From Dyella sedimenti (GTDB taxonomy: Bacteria > Pseudomonadota > Gammaproteobacteria > Xanthomonadales > Rhodanobacteraceae), in NCBI RefSeq assembly GCF_022760995.1, contig NZ_JAKWJO010000008.1:124001-188000 (forward strand): a stretch of 64,000 nucleotides of DNA, read 5' to 3'. The notes under the pieces are model-generated. The model saw nothing but the letters and a program-made list of their open reading frames with translations. It was not told the origin of the DNA and did not search any database. Position 1 is the first letter of the stretch; the number at the start of each line of letters is the position of its first letter. This document shows, piece by piece, positions 18,013-26,496 of this stretch. The position numbers and the translations under genes were made by a program.

Positions 18013-19849
18013 GGCGAATATCAGCCGGGGACGCGTTGCCCGCTATCTGCGCACGGAGTCTGGTGCTGCGGTGCTGCTGGTGATCGTCACGGTCGTGGCG
18101 CTGGCGTGGGCGAACTCGCCGCTATCCGATGCCTATTTCGCGTTGTGGCACCTGGACGTCGGGTTTGACTTCGGGCCGCTGGGCCTGCACATGGATCTGC
18201 ATCACTGGGTCAACGACGGCCTGATGGTGGTCTTCTTCTTCCTGATCGGCCTGGAGGTGCGTCAGGAGTTCGCCCACGGATCGCTCAGGGACCGCAGCCG
18301 TGCCCGTCTCGCTCTGATCGCGGGTGTCGCAGGTGTCGTGCTTCCCGCGCTGGTGTATGTCCTGATCGTGGGGCTGGCCGGAAGTGAAGGCCTGCACGGG
18401 TGGGGGGCGGTGGTCGGCACCGATACGGCATTCATGCTGGGCACCCTGGCGATCGTCGGCCCGCGGCTATCCGGTCAGTTGCGCGTGTTCCTGCTCACCC
18501 TGACCGTGGTCGATGACTTCCTCGCCGTGTCCATCATCGGCATCGTCTATAGCGAGGAGATTCGGATCGTCCCGTTGTTGATCGCCCTCGCCAGTCTCGT
18601 TGCGTTGTGGTGGCTAGGGCGCACCCGCCAGTGGCGGGCAATGCCGTATGTGCTGATCGTGATCATGCTGTGGCTCGCAACCGTGTACTCCGGCATTCAT
18701 GCCTCTCTCGCCGGGATGGCCGCGGGGCTGCTGATCCCTGCCTACGCGACGCAACGTCACAAGGTCGTCGCGGCAAAACAACTGTTCCGCGACTTCTGGC
18801 AGTCTCCGAGTGCCGCATCGGCCCGCGCGGTGGACTGCGGGCTGTCCCGGGGTATCTCGGTGAACGAGCGATTGCACGAGTTCCTGCGGCTGCCGACGGC
18901 GCTGCTGATCGTGCCGGTGTTCGCCTTGGCGAACGCCGGAGTGGACGTGCGTGGCGGGCTGCTCGCCGAGGCCTTCGGCTCGCCAGTCACGTGGGGCGTC
19001 ATCGCAGGGCTCGTGCTCGGCAAGCTCCTGGGCATCGGGCTCATCACGCTCGTCGCCGTCCGTCTCGGCCTGGGCCGGCTGCCCGAGGGCGTCGGGGTGG
19101 GGAGCGTGTTCGGTGGTGCGGCACTGTCCGGGATCGGCTTCACCGTGTCGCTGCTGATCATCGGGCTCGCGTTCGGCACGACCTCCGACCTGGGCCGCCA
19201 GGCGACGGTCGGCGTGCTCGTGTCGATGGTGTTCGCCACGTTGCTCGGGTGGCTGATCTTCAAGGTCGCCGCCAAGCGGTGGGGTGAGAAGACCGCTGAC
19301 CTGCCGATGGTGCTTGAGCCACCGGTCGATCCGGAGATCGATCACATCCGCGGGCCGGAGGACGCCCAGCTCACACTCGTCGAGTACGTGGACTTCGAGT
19401 GCGCGTACTGTGCGCACGCCACCGGTTCCTGGGACGATCTGCGCGCCCACTTCGGGGACGACCTGCGGTATGTGGTGCGCCATCTGCCGCACCACCCGCA
19501 CGGGCCGATCGCCGCGCGGGCGTCCGAGGCAGCGGCGAACCAGGGGATGTTCTGGCCGTGGCTGGACTTCGTGTTCACCCGTCAGCATGCGCTGGAGCGC
19601 GAGCATCTGATCGGCTACGCCGCCGAGCTTGGGCTCGACGTCGAACGGTTCATCGCGGATCTCGACAGCACCGCGGTGATCGAGCGTGTCGAGCGCGACC
19701 TCGCCAGTGCGGTCGCCAGCGGTGCGCACGCCACGCCGACGTTCTTCGTCGAGGGTCGTCGTCTGCGCGGCAGCTACGACGCCCGCACTGTCACCGCAGC
19801 GCTCGAAGCCAGTCGCCGCGGCCCACGAACTCAGGAAGTCCCGTCCTGA
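17984..19849 (+). CDS. nhaA: NhaA Na+/H+ antiporter fused to a DsbA-like thioredoxin domain
   Basis: A 621-residue fusion. Residues 1 to about 430 are a complete NhaA with about 11-12 membrane segments and the conserved paired aspartates in LTVVDDFLAVSIIG plus GTDTAFMLGTLAI. Residues about 445-621 are a DsbA/DSBA-like fold with the redox motif FECAYCAHA (CxxC) and a cis-proline region in HATPTFFVEGRRL. E. coli NhaA is 388 residues and lacks the extra domain; similar fusions are known in Actinobacteria and some Proteobacteria. The antiporter exports Na+ for H+; the fused domain, whose side of the membrane I cannot fix, may couple it to redox state. The first 12 residues duplicate those of UvrA. 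Confidence 0.9.
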   Translation: MSATSFGASSANISRGRVARYLRTESGAAVLLVIVTVVALAWANSPLSDAYFALWHLDVGFDFGPLGLHMDLHHWVNDGLMVVFFFLIGLEVRQEFAHGSLRDRSRARLALIAGVAGVVLPALVYVLIVGLAGSEGLHGWGAVVGTDTAFMLGTLAIVGPRLSGQLRVFLLTLTVVDDFLAVSIIGIVYSEEIRIVPLLIALASLVALWWLGRTRQWRAMPYVLIVIMLWLATVYSGIHASLAGMAAGLLIPAYATQRHKVVAAKQLFRDFWQSPSAASARAVDCGLSRGISVNERLHEFLRLPTALLIVPVFALANAGVDVRGGLLAEAFGSPVTWGVIAGLVLGKLLGIGLITLVAVRLGLGRLPEGVGVGSVFGGAALSGIGFTVSLLIIGLAFGTTSDLGRQATVGVLVSMVFATLLGWLIFKVAAKRWGEKTADLPMVLEPPVDPEIDHIRGPEDAQLTLVEYVDFECAYCAHATGSWDDLRAHFGDDLRYVVRHLPHHPHGPIAARASEAAANQGMFWPWLDFVFTRQHALEREHLIGYAAELGLDVERFIADLDSTAVIERVERDLASAVASGAHATPTFFVEGRRLRGSYDARTVTAALEASRRGPRTQEVPS

Positions 19850-19856
19850 GCGGGAC

Positions 19857-19903
19857 GAACTACAGGATAAGAACATGCCAAACAATTCTTTCGGTGAATC
19901 CTC
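19857..19903 (+). repeat. Leader/N-terminal repeat, copy 2 (uvrA)
   Basis: GAACTACAGGATAAGAACATG and the following codons through TTCTTTCGGTG-A-ATCCTC, matching the segment before nhaA. The repeats border the nhaA coding region on both sides. Confidence 0.8.
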
Positions 19904-22526
19904 TTGTACCGCTGCGGCCAGCGGCCTCGTGCAGGTGCGCGGGGCGCGCGAGAACAACCTCAAAGAGGTGGACGTTTCCATCCCGCGTAACGCGCTCGTG
20001 GTGTTCTCGGGAGTCTCCGGCTCCGGGAAGTCCTCGCTGGCCTTCGGCACCATCTATGCCGAGGCTCAGCGACGTTACTTCGAGTCGGTGGCCCCCTATG
20101 CGCGGCGATTGATCGACCAGGCCGGCGTGCCCGACGTCGATGCGATCGACGGCCTCCCGCCGGCGGTGGCGCTGCAGCAGCAGCGTGGCTCCAGCAACGC
20201 GCGTTCCTCCGTGGGCAGTGTGACCACCCTGTCCAGCCTGGTGCGGATGATGTATTCGCGCGCCGGCGCCTACCCAGCCAACCAGCCGATGCTGTACGCC
20301 GAGGATTTTTCGCCTAACACGCCGCAGGGAGCGTGCCCGACCTGCCACGGCCTGGGCCATGTGTACGAGGTGACCGAGGCCATCATGGTGCCCGATCCCT
20401 CCCTGAGCATCCGCGAGCGGGCGATCGCCTCCTGGCCCCCCGCCTGGCAAGGCCAGAACCTGCGCGACATCCTGGTCAGCATGGGATATGACGTTGACCG
20501 GCCATGGAAGGATCTGCCGAAGAAGGACCGCAACTGGATTCTGTTCACCGAGGAAACACCGACGGTGCCGGTGTACGCCGGCTTCACGCCCGCCGAAACC
20601 CGCGCCGCGCTCAAGCGCAAGATGGAGCCGAGCTACATGGGCACCTTCACCGGTGCTCGCCGGTATGTGCTGCACACCTTTGCCAACACCCAGAGCGCGC
20701 TGATGAGAAAGCGCGTGTCCCGGTTCATGGAGGGCAAGCCGTGCCCCACCTGCCACGGCAAGCGGCTCAAGCCCGAGGCGTTGTCGGTCACCTTCGCCGG
20801 CGTGGACATCGGCGCGTTCATGCAGATGCCGCTGGACCAGTTGGCGGCCTTGCTCGAACCCATTGCCCAGGGTGATTTCCGCGCCCATGCAGCGGGGGCG
20901 GCTACGGACAAGGAAGCGACCCGGCGCGACCGTGCCCAACGCGCGGCCTCCGGTCGTGCCGTACACGCGGTATCGCCCGACGTGCGCCGCACCTCCGCGC
21001 TGTCGGAAGAAAAGCGCCTCGCCGCGCAGCGCCTGGCCGGTGGCGTGATGGCACGCCTGCGCCAACTGCGCGGGCTGGGCTTGGGCTACCTGACGCTGGA
21101 CCGGGCCACGCCGACGCTTTCGGCTGGCGAGTTGCAACGCCTGCGGCTGGCTACGCAATTGAGTTCCCTGCTGTTCGGCGTCGTGTACGTGCTCGACGAG
21201 CCCTCGGCGGGGCTGCACCCCTCCGACAGCCAGGCCCTGTACGACGCACTCGATCGGCTGCGCGACGCCGGCAACTCGGTGTTCGTGGTGGAGCACGACC
21301 TGGAACTGATGCGCCGCGCGCAATGGCTAGTGGATGTCGGGCCGGATGCCGGGGAGCGTGGCGGCCGCGTGCTCTACAGTGGCGAGCCGGATGGCCTGCG
21401 CAAGATTGCCGAATCGCGCACCGCCCGTTACCTGTTCGACGAGATCCCCGCGCCGGGGAGCCGGGCACGCGAAGCGACCGGCTGGCTGGAGCTGCAGGGC
21501 GTCCACCGCCACAACCTGCATGGCGTGGACGCACGCATTCCGCTGGGCGTGCTGACGGCCGTCACCGGCATCTCCGGCTCGGGAAAGTCCAGCCTCGTCG
21601 CGCAGGCCCTGCCCGAGTTGGTGCTGCTGCACCTGGGCCACGAGCCCGAGGACGACGCGGCCGAAAGCGCCACCAGCGAAGGGCCGGCAGTGATCGAAGC
21701 GACTGGCGGTCATCTGGCGGGCGACGTGGACGCCATACAGCGCCTGGTGCAGGTGGACCAGAAGCCGATCGGGCGCACGCCCCGGTCCAACCTGGCCACC
21801 TACACCGGTCTGTTCGACCACGTGCGCAAGCTGTTCGCCGCCACGCCCGATGCGCGACGCCGCCGCTATGACGCCGGGCGCTTCTCGTTCAACGTGGCTA
21901 AGGGGCGATGCGAGACCTGCGAGGGCGAGGGCTTCGTCAGTGTGGAGCTGCTGTTCATGCCCAGCGTGTACGCGCCGTGCCCGACGTGCCATGGCGCACG
22001 CTACAACGAGGCCACGCTGAAGGTGCAATGGAACGGGCGCAACATCGCCGAGGTGCTGCAGATGACCGTGGACGAAGCCAGCGAATTCTTTGCGGGTGAA
22101 GACGCCGTGGCCCGCCCCCTGCAATTGCTGCGCGATATCGGATTGGGCTATCTGCGCCTGGGGCAACCGGCCACGGAACTTTCCGGTGGCGAGGCGCAGC
22201 GCATCAAGCTGGCGACCGAGCTTCAGCGCAGCCAGCGCGGCCGAAGCCTGTACGTACTCGACGAGCCGACCACCGGGCTGCATGCATCGGATGCCGACCG
22301 GCTGCTGGTGCAGTTGCAGCGCCTGGTCGATGCCGGCAATAGCGTGGTGATGATCGAGCACGACATGCGCGCGGTGGCTCAGGCCGATTGGGTGATCGAC
22401 GTGGGGCCTGGTGCAGGCGCTGCCGGCGGCAGCATCGTGGTGGCGGGCTCCCCTCAGCAGGTGGCCCGAACGTCTGGCAGCCGAACCGCTCCGTTCCTTG
22501 CACAGGAGTTGGCGCGGGCCGAGTAA
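19875..22526 (+). CDS. UvrA2-like excinuclease ATPase lacking the UvrB-binding domain
   Basis: An 883-residue UvrA-family tandem ABC ATPase. First Walker A: FSGVSGSGKSSLAFGTIYAE (about 35-54); second: VTGISGSGKSSLVAQALPE (about 560). Canonical UvrA carries about 150 residues (UvrB-binding domain and first zinc module) after the ARVG segment; here MMYSRAGAY runs straight into FSPNTPQGACPTCHGLG, so that domain is absent, as in UvrA2 proteins. The C-terminal zinc module CETCEGEG...CPTCHGARYNE is intact. The first ABC signature is degenerate (LSAGELQRLRL) and the second canonical (LSGGEAQRIKL). UvrA2 proteins are linked to DNA-damage or drug tolerance. It is the last plus-strand cargo gene. Confidence 0.88.
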   Translation: MPNNSFGESSCTAAASGLVQVRGARENNLKEVDVSIPRNALVVFSGVSGSGKSSLAFGTIYAEAQRRYFESVAPYARRLIDQAGVPDVDAIDGLPPAVALQQQRGSSNARSSVGSVTTLSSLVRMMYSRAGAYPANQPMLYAEDFSPNTPQGACPTCHGLGHVYEVTEAIMVPDPSLSIRERAIASWPPAWQGQNLRDILVSMGYDVDRPWKDLPKKDRNWILFTEETPTVPVYAGFTPAETRAALKRKMEPSYMGTFTGARRYVLHTFANTQSALMRKRVSRFMEGKPCPTCHGKRLKPEALSVTFAGVDIGAFMQMPLDQLAALLEPIAQGDFRAHAAGAATDKEATRRDRAQRAASGRAVHAVSPDVRRTSALSEEKRLAAQRLAGGVMARLRQLRGLGLGYLTLDRATPTLSAGELQRLRLATQLSSLLFGVVYVLDEPSAGLHPSDSQALYDALDRLRDAGNSVFVVEHDLELMRRAQWLVDVGPDAGERGGRVLYSGEPDGLRKIAESRTARYLFDEIPAPGSRAREATGWLELQGVHRHNLHGVDARIPLGVLTAVTGISGSGKSSLVAQALPELVLLHLGHEPEDDAAESATSEGPAVIEATGGHLAGDVDAIQRLVQVDQKPIGRTPRSNLATYTGLFDHVRKLFAATPDARRRRYDAGRFSFNVAKGRCETCEGEGFVSVELLFMPSVYAPCPTCHGARYNEATLKVQWNGRNIAEVLQMTVDEASEFFAGEDAVARPLQLLRDIGLGYLRLGQPATELSGGEAQRIKLATELQRSQRGRSLYVLDEPTTGLHASDADRLLVQLQRLVDAGNSVVMIEHDMRAVAQADWVIDVGPGAGAAGGSIVVAGSPQQVARTSGSRTAPFLAQELARAE

Positions 22527-22557
22527 CTCAGTTCGCCAAATGTTGCCAGCTTTCGCG

Positions 22558-22598
22558 GGGCATTGATCGTCGCCAAACGACGGTGGCGATCAATGCCC
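22558..22598. terminator. Perfect 12-bp inverted repeat between convergent genes
   Basis: GGGCATTGATCG (22558-22569) and CGATCAATGCCC (22587-22598) can pair exactly, with further pairing inside the loop. It separates the end of cargo (uvrA) from the convergent relaxase gene and probably acts as a two-way transcription barrier; no T run follows on either strand. Confidence 0.55.
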
Positions 22599-22606
22599 GA
22601 ATCGCG

Positions 22607-24445
22607 TCATCCTTCCTGAGTCAGAGCAAGATAGGGATTGTTGGGCGGTATTTCGGGGAATGCCAAGCACCCATCTTCGAGGAGGTAGCCATGCAGTCGG
22701 CGGGACTTCCTCGGGCCCGTGACTTCACAGGTCCAAATGTTCAGGCCATTGGGGTGCTTGCGATGTAGCAGCAGCTTCTCGAAGCGCTTCTGCACCCACT
22801 GCCAATCCTGTTGATTCTCCTGCTTGGCGAGCGCGGCCACTTCGGGATGCTCTTGCGCATAGCGTTGGAACACACCCGGGCTGACCAGGTAGGCCGTGTC
22901 ATTCACCGTATGCACGAGCGCCTTCGCGTCGTTGATGATGAGCCGTCGTGAGGTGATTCCCTGCTTCAGCCAAACCATGAACTGTTCCCCGGATGGCTTC
23001 GTTGCCGATGACTCAGGTGTAGGCGCGGGTGCAGGTGATGGAATGGACGTCGCGGCTGTTGCTGGCGCGGGAGGGTGGAGGAACTCTTCGGCATCCTGAC
23101 CAACGTCGGCCGACTCACCGAGGCCCACCATCGCGAGCAAGTCCTCCATGACGTCGGGCACGGGCTGGGCCGCGGGCGGTGAAACGATGGTGGTGCTGTC
23201 GCCCTCCCAAATTGGAGGCTCTTGACCTCCCTGCGCTGGGTTCACCGAGACGGTTGGCGCGGGAGCCGACATGCTGGCGTCGTTTTCCGCGGGCGTCGCG
23301 TCGATCTCTACCGTGCCTGCGAAAGGTGCTGGTCGCTCGCCAGACTCCCAGATCAGCGCGGGAGCGAGACGCAACAGGGTGAACGAATGGGACCAGCCGG
23401 TCGTGCTGGTCACGGTCGCGCGCCAGACCGCTTTGCCGTCCGAGGTGGGCTGGAGCATGCCGTGGTCCTGCAACACGTTGAACACGGCGGTGTTGTTAGC
23501 AGGAATGCCATCGATCCCCTGAGACAGGAGGTGTGCGCGTAGCTTGTCGGAGACCGTCTTGCTCACCAGCCACAAACCATCCTCGGTGAGCCAGCCATCG
23601 GAGGCTTCCGGCTGGTTCAGCTTCAACTGTTCCTTGAGCAGGTAGCGCAACCCGTCCAGCAGCTTGCGTTGCAGTGCGTGCTTGGGCGCGGCCATGGCGC
23701 GCGCCGGATCGCCGCCCAGCTCCTGGGCCACCGACGCCCGGTCTGCTTGCACGACGAGTTCCCCTAGTACACCGGCATGTTCGTACTGACCGGCCAGCAC
23801 ATAGAGCAGCGGTGCCCAGAGAGCCGGATAGTCGCTGAGCCAGTCCAGGACGTGGCGGTCGAGCAGTTGGCGATAGAGCAAGCCTGTTGCGGCGCTGTGC
23901 AGGCGGTATTCGCGGTCGTCACGGTAGCGAAATCGGTACGCCTGGTGCAGCGGGCCATGCCACGGATGCCAAGTACTGCCGTCGGCCAGTTCGACGTGTA
24001 GATCGACGGCGATCTTGCCAATATCGTGGAGCAGCGCAGCATAGGCGACGGCGGCGGTCCAGGCTTCGGACTGCGCCGCCTGGTCTTCGGGACTGGCACC
24101 GATGGGCAGCAGATGGGACTGCCGCAGTTTCAGGCTGTAGGCCACGATCTCCAGGCCGTGATCGAGCATGCCGCCCGGATAGGCATGGTGATGCGCCTCG
24201 GAGGCCGGAAAGGCTTGGACCAGTTCGGCGTAGCGTTCCAGGGGCGTGCGGTACAGGGTGGCGAATTGCCGGCGTGAGAGCGACGTGCGCTGCCAGATGT
24301 GCTCCAGCAGCTTCTGCCGGCGTGGGGTGGCCAGCAGCGATGCGGCCGACTCAGGACGCAGCAGCCCTTTCGGGAGGTCGGTGACGGGTGGTGGCGTCGG
24401 TGCGGCAGCGACCGGGGGCCGTTTTCGCTGGAACAGGGAGAGCAT
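22607..24445 (-). CDS. traI: MobH-family relaxase (TraI-like)
   Basis: A 612-residue MobH relaxase, the enzyme that nicks the origin of transfer and leads the strand into the recipient. The N-terminal half has the HD-hydrolase pattern of the family (HHHAYPGGMLDHGLEIVAY, then ALLHDIGKIAVDL). A proline/alanine-rich linker (about 395-490) leads to the C-terminal DUF1528-type domain (QFMVWLKQGITSRRLIINDAKALVHTV by position, ending RRLHGYLLEDGCLAFPEIPP). The start at 24445 gives MLSLFQRKR, the usual family opening, after AGGA; 24 upstream in-frame codons are repeat-rich and rejected. Confidence 0.9.
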   Translation of the reverse strand: MLSLFQRKRPPVAAAPTPPPVTDLPKGLLRPESAASLLATPRRQKLLEHIWQRTSLSRRQFATLYRTPLERYAELVQAFPASEAHHHAYPGGMLDHGLEIVAYSLKLRQSHLLPIGASPEDQAAQSEAWTAAVAYAALLHDIGKIAVDLHVELADGSTWHPWHGPLHQAYRFRYRDDREYRLHSAATGLLYRQLLDRHVLDWLSDYPALWAPLLYVLAGQYEHAGVLGELVVQADRASVAQELGGDPARAMAAPKHALQRKLLDGLRYLLKEQLKLNQPEASDGWLTEDGLWLVSKTVSDKLRAHLLSQGIDGIPANNTAVFNVLQDHGMLQPTSDGKAVWRATVTSTTGWSHSFTLLRLAPALIWESGERPAPFAGTVEIDATPAENDASMSAPAPTVSVNPAQGGQEPPIWEGDSTTIVSPPAAQPVPDVMEDLLAMVGLGESADVGQDAEEFLHPPAPATAATSIPSPAPAPTPESSATKPSGEQFMVWLKQGITSRRLIINDAKALVHTVNDTAYLVSPGVFQRYAQEHPEVAALAKQENQQDWQWVQKRFEKLLLHRKHPNGLNIWTCEVTGPRKSRRLHGYLLEDGCLAFPEIPPNNPYLALTQEG

Positions 24446-24469
24446 GTGAGGTGTCCTAATGACGGGCCG

Positions 24470-24570
24470 ACCGGGAGGCCTTTTGGCCTTTTCGAGGTAG
24501 GGCCTTTCCCCTTGCACCCCATTCCCTTGCCATTTCGACCCTTTGGCCTTTAACCGTTTCGGTATAGCGG
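24470..24570. repeat. AAAGGCC-rich direct repeats upstream of the relaxase (oriT candidate)
   Basis: Read on the minus strand the segment holds at least four copies of AAAGGCC or AAAGGCCC, two of them 7 bp apart, in a purine-rich run. It lies between the relaxase start and the divergent toxin-antitoxin promoter. Transfer origins of ICEclc-type elements have been mapped near the relaxase gene, so this is a reasonable candidate, but no nick site can be identified by eye. Confidence 0.35.
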
Positions 24571-24693
24571 GGCCTGGACCGCGGCTCCACCGTCAATGTG
24601 GAACCAGCTCGAATGCATTGGACGGCGACCAGGCGCCGGCCTCGGTCTATGCTGCGAAGGCGCTGCTTCCGCCGGGTAGGTTGCTCTCTAGGC

Positions 24694-24729
24694 GTCAAAG
24701 TTGACAAACGCGACAAAGGCGACTAGAGT
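24694..24729 (+). promoter_or_regulatory. Promoter and operator of the toxin-antitoxin operon
   Basis: -35 TTGACA at 24701-24706, 17-bp spacer, -10 TAGAGT at 24724-24729. GTCAA-AG-TTGAC (24694-24705) is a perfect inverted repeat overlapping the -35, placed where an autorepressing antitoxin would bind. Confidence 0.75.
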
Positions 24730-24762
24730 GAAGCCTGTGCCTAACCTACTCGGGAGATGACC

Positions 24763-25389
24763 ATGCCCACTGCCATTGAATTCATTGCCGACCGTCTGCC
24801 GCGCGTCACGGTGGAAGATGTACGCCGCTTCGCGGATACCGTCGAAATCCGGGATGCCACGGCTTTCGCGGCCGAGTTGCAGGCGTTCGTCCACGAGCGT
24901 GTGGAAGCGGTGACACTGCCCGCCAACTTGGAGGGGGAGACCGTTGGGCAGGCCCTTGCACGCAAGGCGGCCGCGCTGCGCGCCGACACGCGCTGGGCAC
25001 CGAATGAAACCGACGTCCAGCGAGGCCGTGCCGTGCTGCTGGAAACCTTCAACCAGCCGCACAACCTGCCGCCCGCAGAGTTCGCCAAGCTGGCGGACAA
25101 GTCGCGCCAGCAGATCTACAAGGACATCCTCGCGCGTCGGCTGCTGGCGCTGAACGTGGGGCCGCGCGGTCAGAAGCTGCCCGACTGGCAGCTCGACCCG
25201 GTGAAGCAGCAGTTGACCCAAACCGTGCTTCAGGAGGTCGAGGGTATCGATCACTGGACGATCTACCGCGCACTGTCCGAACCGCTCGAAGGCTTGGGCG
25301 GTCGCTCGCCGGTGGACGCGGTGACGCATGGCACGATCGACGACGTGGCCGAGGCCGTGTTCAACGTGCTGGGCGTTCAGGTGCATTGA
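24763..25389 (+). CDS. Antitoxin of the Xre/MbcA/ParS type
   Basis: A 208-residue protein. The middle (AEFAKLADKSRQQIYKDIL) looks like a DNA-binding helix pair and the C-terminus (IYRALSEPLEGLGGRSPVDAVTHG by position, then DVAEAVFNVLG) is the toxin-binding DUF2384-like domain. It immediately precedes a RES toxin. The ATG at 24763 is chosen because GGGAG would abut the ATG at 24757. Longer than the usual Xre antitoxin (about 150) by an N-terminal extension. Confidence 0.82.
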   Translation: MPTAIEFIADRLPRVTVEDVRRFADTVEIRDATAFAAELQAFVHERVEAVTLPANLEGETVGQALARKAAALRADTRWAPNETDVQRGRAVLLETFNQPHNLPPAEFAKLADKSRQQIYKDILARRLLALNVGPRGQKLPDWQLDPVKQQLTQTVLQEVEGIDHWTIYRALSEPLEGLGGRSPVDAVTHGTIDDVAEAVFNVLGVQVH

Positions 25390-25401
25390 AGCGAGACTGC
25401 C

Positions 25402-26034
25402 ATGAGCCACGAGCTGCCTTCGTTCCTGATCGATGCCGGTGAACTGCTCCAGCATGTGAGCCGCGTCGTCTATCGGGGCAGCCCGCTGTACTATGGCCGC
25501 AGCAGCACCAATCGCTACGACGACCCTGCCCAGGCCTACGGCGTGCTCTACCTGGGGCGCGACCTGCCCACGGCGCTGATGGAGTCGGTGTTTCACAAGC
25601 ATCAGTGGCTTGATGACGCGAAGCGCTCGATCGCATTGAAAGAAGTCCAGAGCAGGATGGTGCGCGCCGTAGGGGTGATGGCCGACGTGCTTCTGGCCGA
25701 TCTCACGGCACCAGGCGTCATGGCGGGCTACTTTGGCCTGAACCTGGAGCAGTTGGCCAGCCGTGGCTACACGCACACGCAGCAGGTGTCCGCTCATGTG
25801 CATGCGATGGTCGGCGACGACGGCCAACCTCTGTTTGACGGGGTACTCTATCCGTCGCGCAACAACTATCCCGCCAAGAGCATCGCCCTGTTCGAGCGTG
25901 CGGGAACGAAGGTCAGCGTCATCGAGGACATCGATCTGGTTGACCATGTGGACTGGCCGCGTTTCGTTGCCACCTACCGCATCGGCGTGGAACCCGACCC
26001 CGGGCCGATAGAACCGGATGACGAAGCGTCCTGA
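25402..26034 (+). CDS. RES-domain toxin (NAD+ phosphorylase family)
   Basis: A 210-residue RES protein. The conserved Arg, Glu and Ser of the name are seen in VVYRGSPLYYGRSSTNRYDD (about residues 20-40), the MESVFHKH segment (Glu) and further along the chain. Characterised RES toxins such as MbcT degrade NAD+. It follows its antitoxin by 12 bp. In a conjugative element the pair probably stabilises maintenance; its position next to the relaxase gene ties it to the backbone. NAD+ loss would also affect the NAD-dependent formaldehyde enzymes, but that is speculation. Confidence 0.87.
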   Translation: MSHELPSFLIDAGELLQHVSRVVYRGSPLYYGRSSTNRYDDPAQAYGVLYLGRDLPTALMESVFHKHQWLDDAKRSIALKEVQSRMVRAVGVMADVLLADLTAPGVMAGYFGLNLEQLASRGYTHTQQVSAHVHAMVGDDGQPLFDGVLYPSRNNYPAKSIALFERAGTKVSVIEDIDLVDHVDWPRFVATYRIGVEPDPGPIEPDDEAS

Positions 26035-26119
26035 AGCAGCGGGAAGACACATTGGAAGCCCGAAACGGAATGAAGTGGAGCACACTGGAATAGGCATTCC
26101 TCAGTAGCAGGAGACGACC

Positions 26120-26485
26120 ATGAACACCACAACCCGCACCAGCACCGCAGAACGTATCGGCCGCGCCTTTGGCCGTGGATGGCGTGCCTATGCGCGTGGC
26201 GAACGGCGGGTATCGAATTGGTTGGTGGCCAAAGGGGTGCCTTCGGTTGGTGCCACAGTGTTGCTGTGGGCGGTCAAGCTGGCTGTGCTGGGCGCGCTGC
26301 TCTACGCCGCCTTCTGGTTCGCACTCGTGTTGCTGGGAGTCGTGGTGGCGGGATGGGCGGCGGCTGCCAATACCGCGGAAGAAGACGAGTGGCCGTTCAC
26401 CGACCTCACCGAACTGCGCAAGACACCCGGCTACGATCCCAATCTGTACAACGATACGTCGCACGAGTTGTACACCGACGACTGA
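26120..26485 (+). CDS. DUF3742 family ICE membrane protein
   Basis: A 121-residue protein with the family opening RIGRAFGRGWRAYARGERRVSNWL, hydrophobic stretches around VLLWAVKLAVLGALLYAAFWFALV by position, and an acidic tail ending in TSHELYTDD. DUF3742 genes sit beside traG in PAGI-2/ICEclc-type elements. Function unknown. Convergent with traG, 11 bp apart. Confidence 0.85.
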   Translation: MNTTTRTSTAERIGRAFGRGWRAYARGERRVSNWLVAKGVPSVGATVLLWAVKLAVLGALLYAAFWFALVLLGVVVAGWAAAANTAEEDEWPFTDLTELRKTPGYDPNLYNDTSHELYTDD

Positions 26486-26496
26486 TCGGCACCGCG

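Noticed and set aside
18614..20053. 479-codon minus-strand frame opposite nhaA and uvrA
   Set aside because: Antisense shadow with no domain; the plus-strand proteins carry conserved catalytic motifs.
24446..24517. Longer MobH relaxase starting at 24517
   Set aside because: The extra 24 codons come from the AAAGGCC repeat region, and MLSLF is the common family start.
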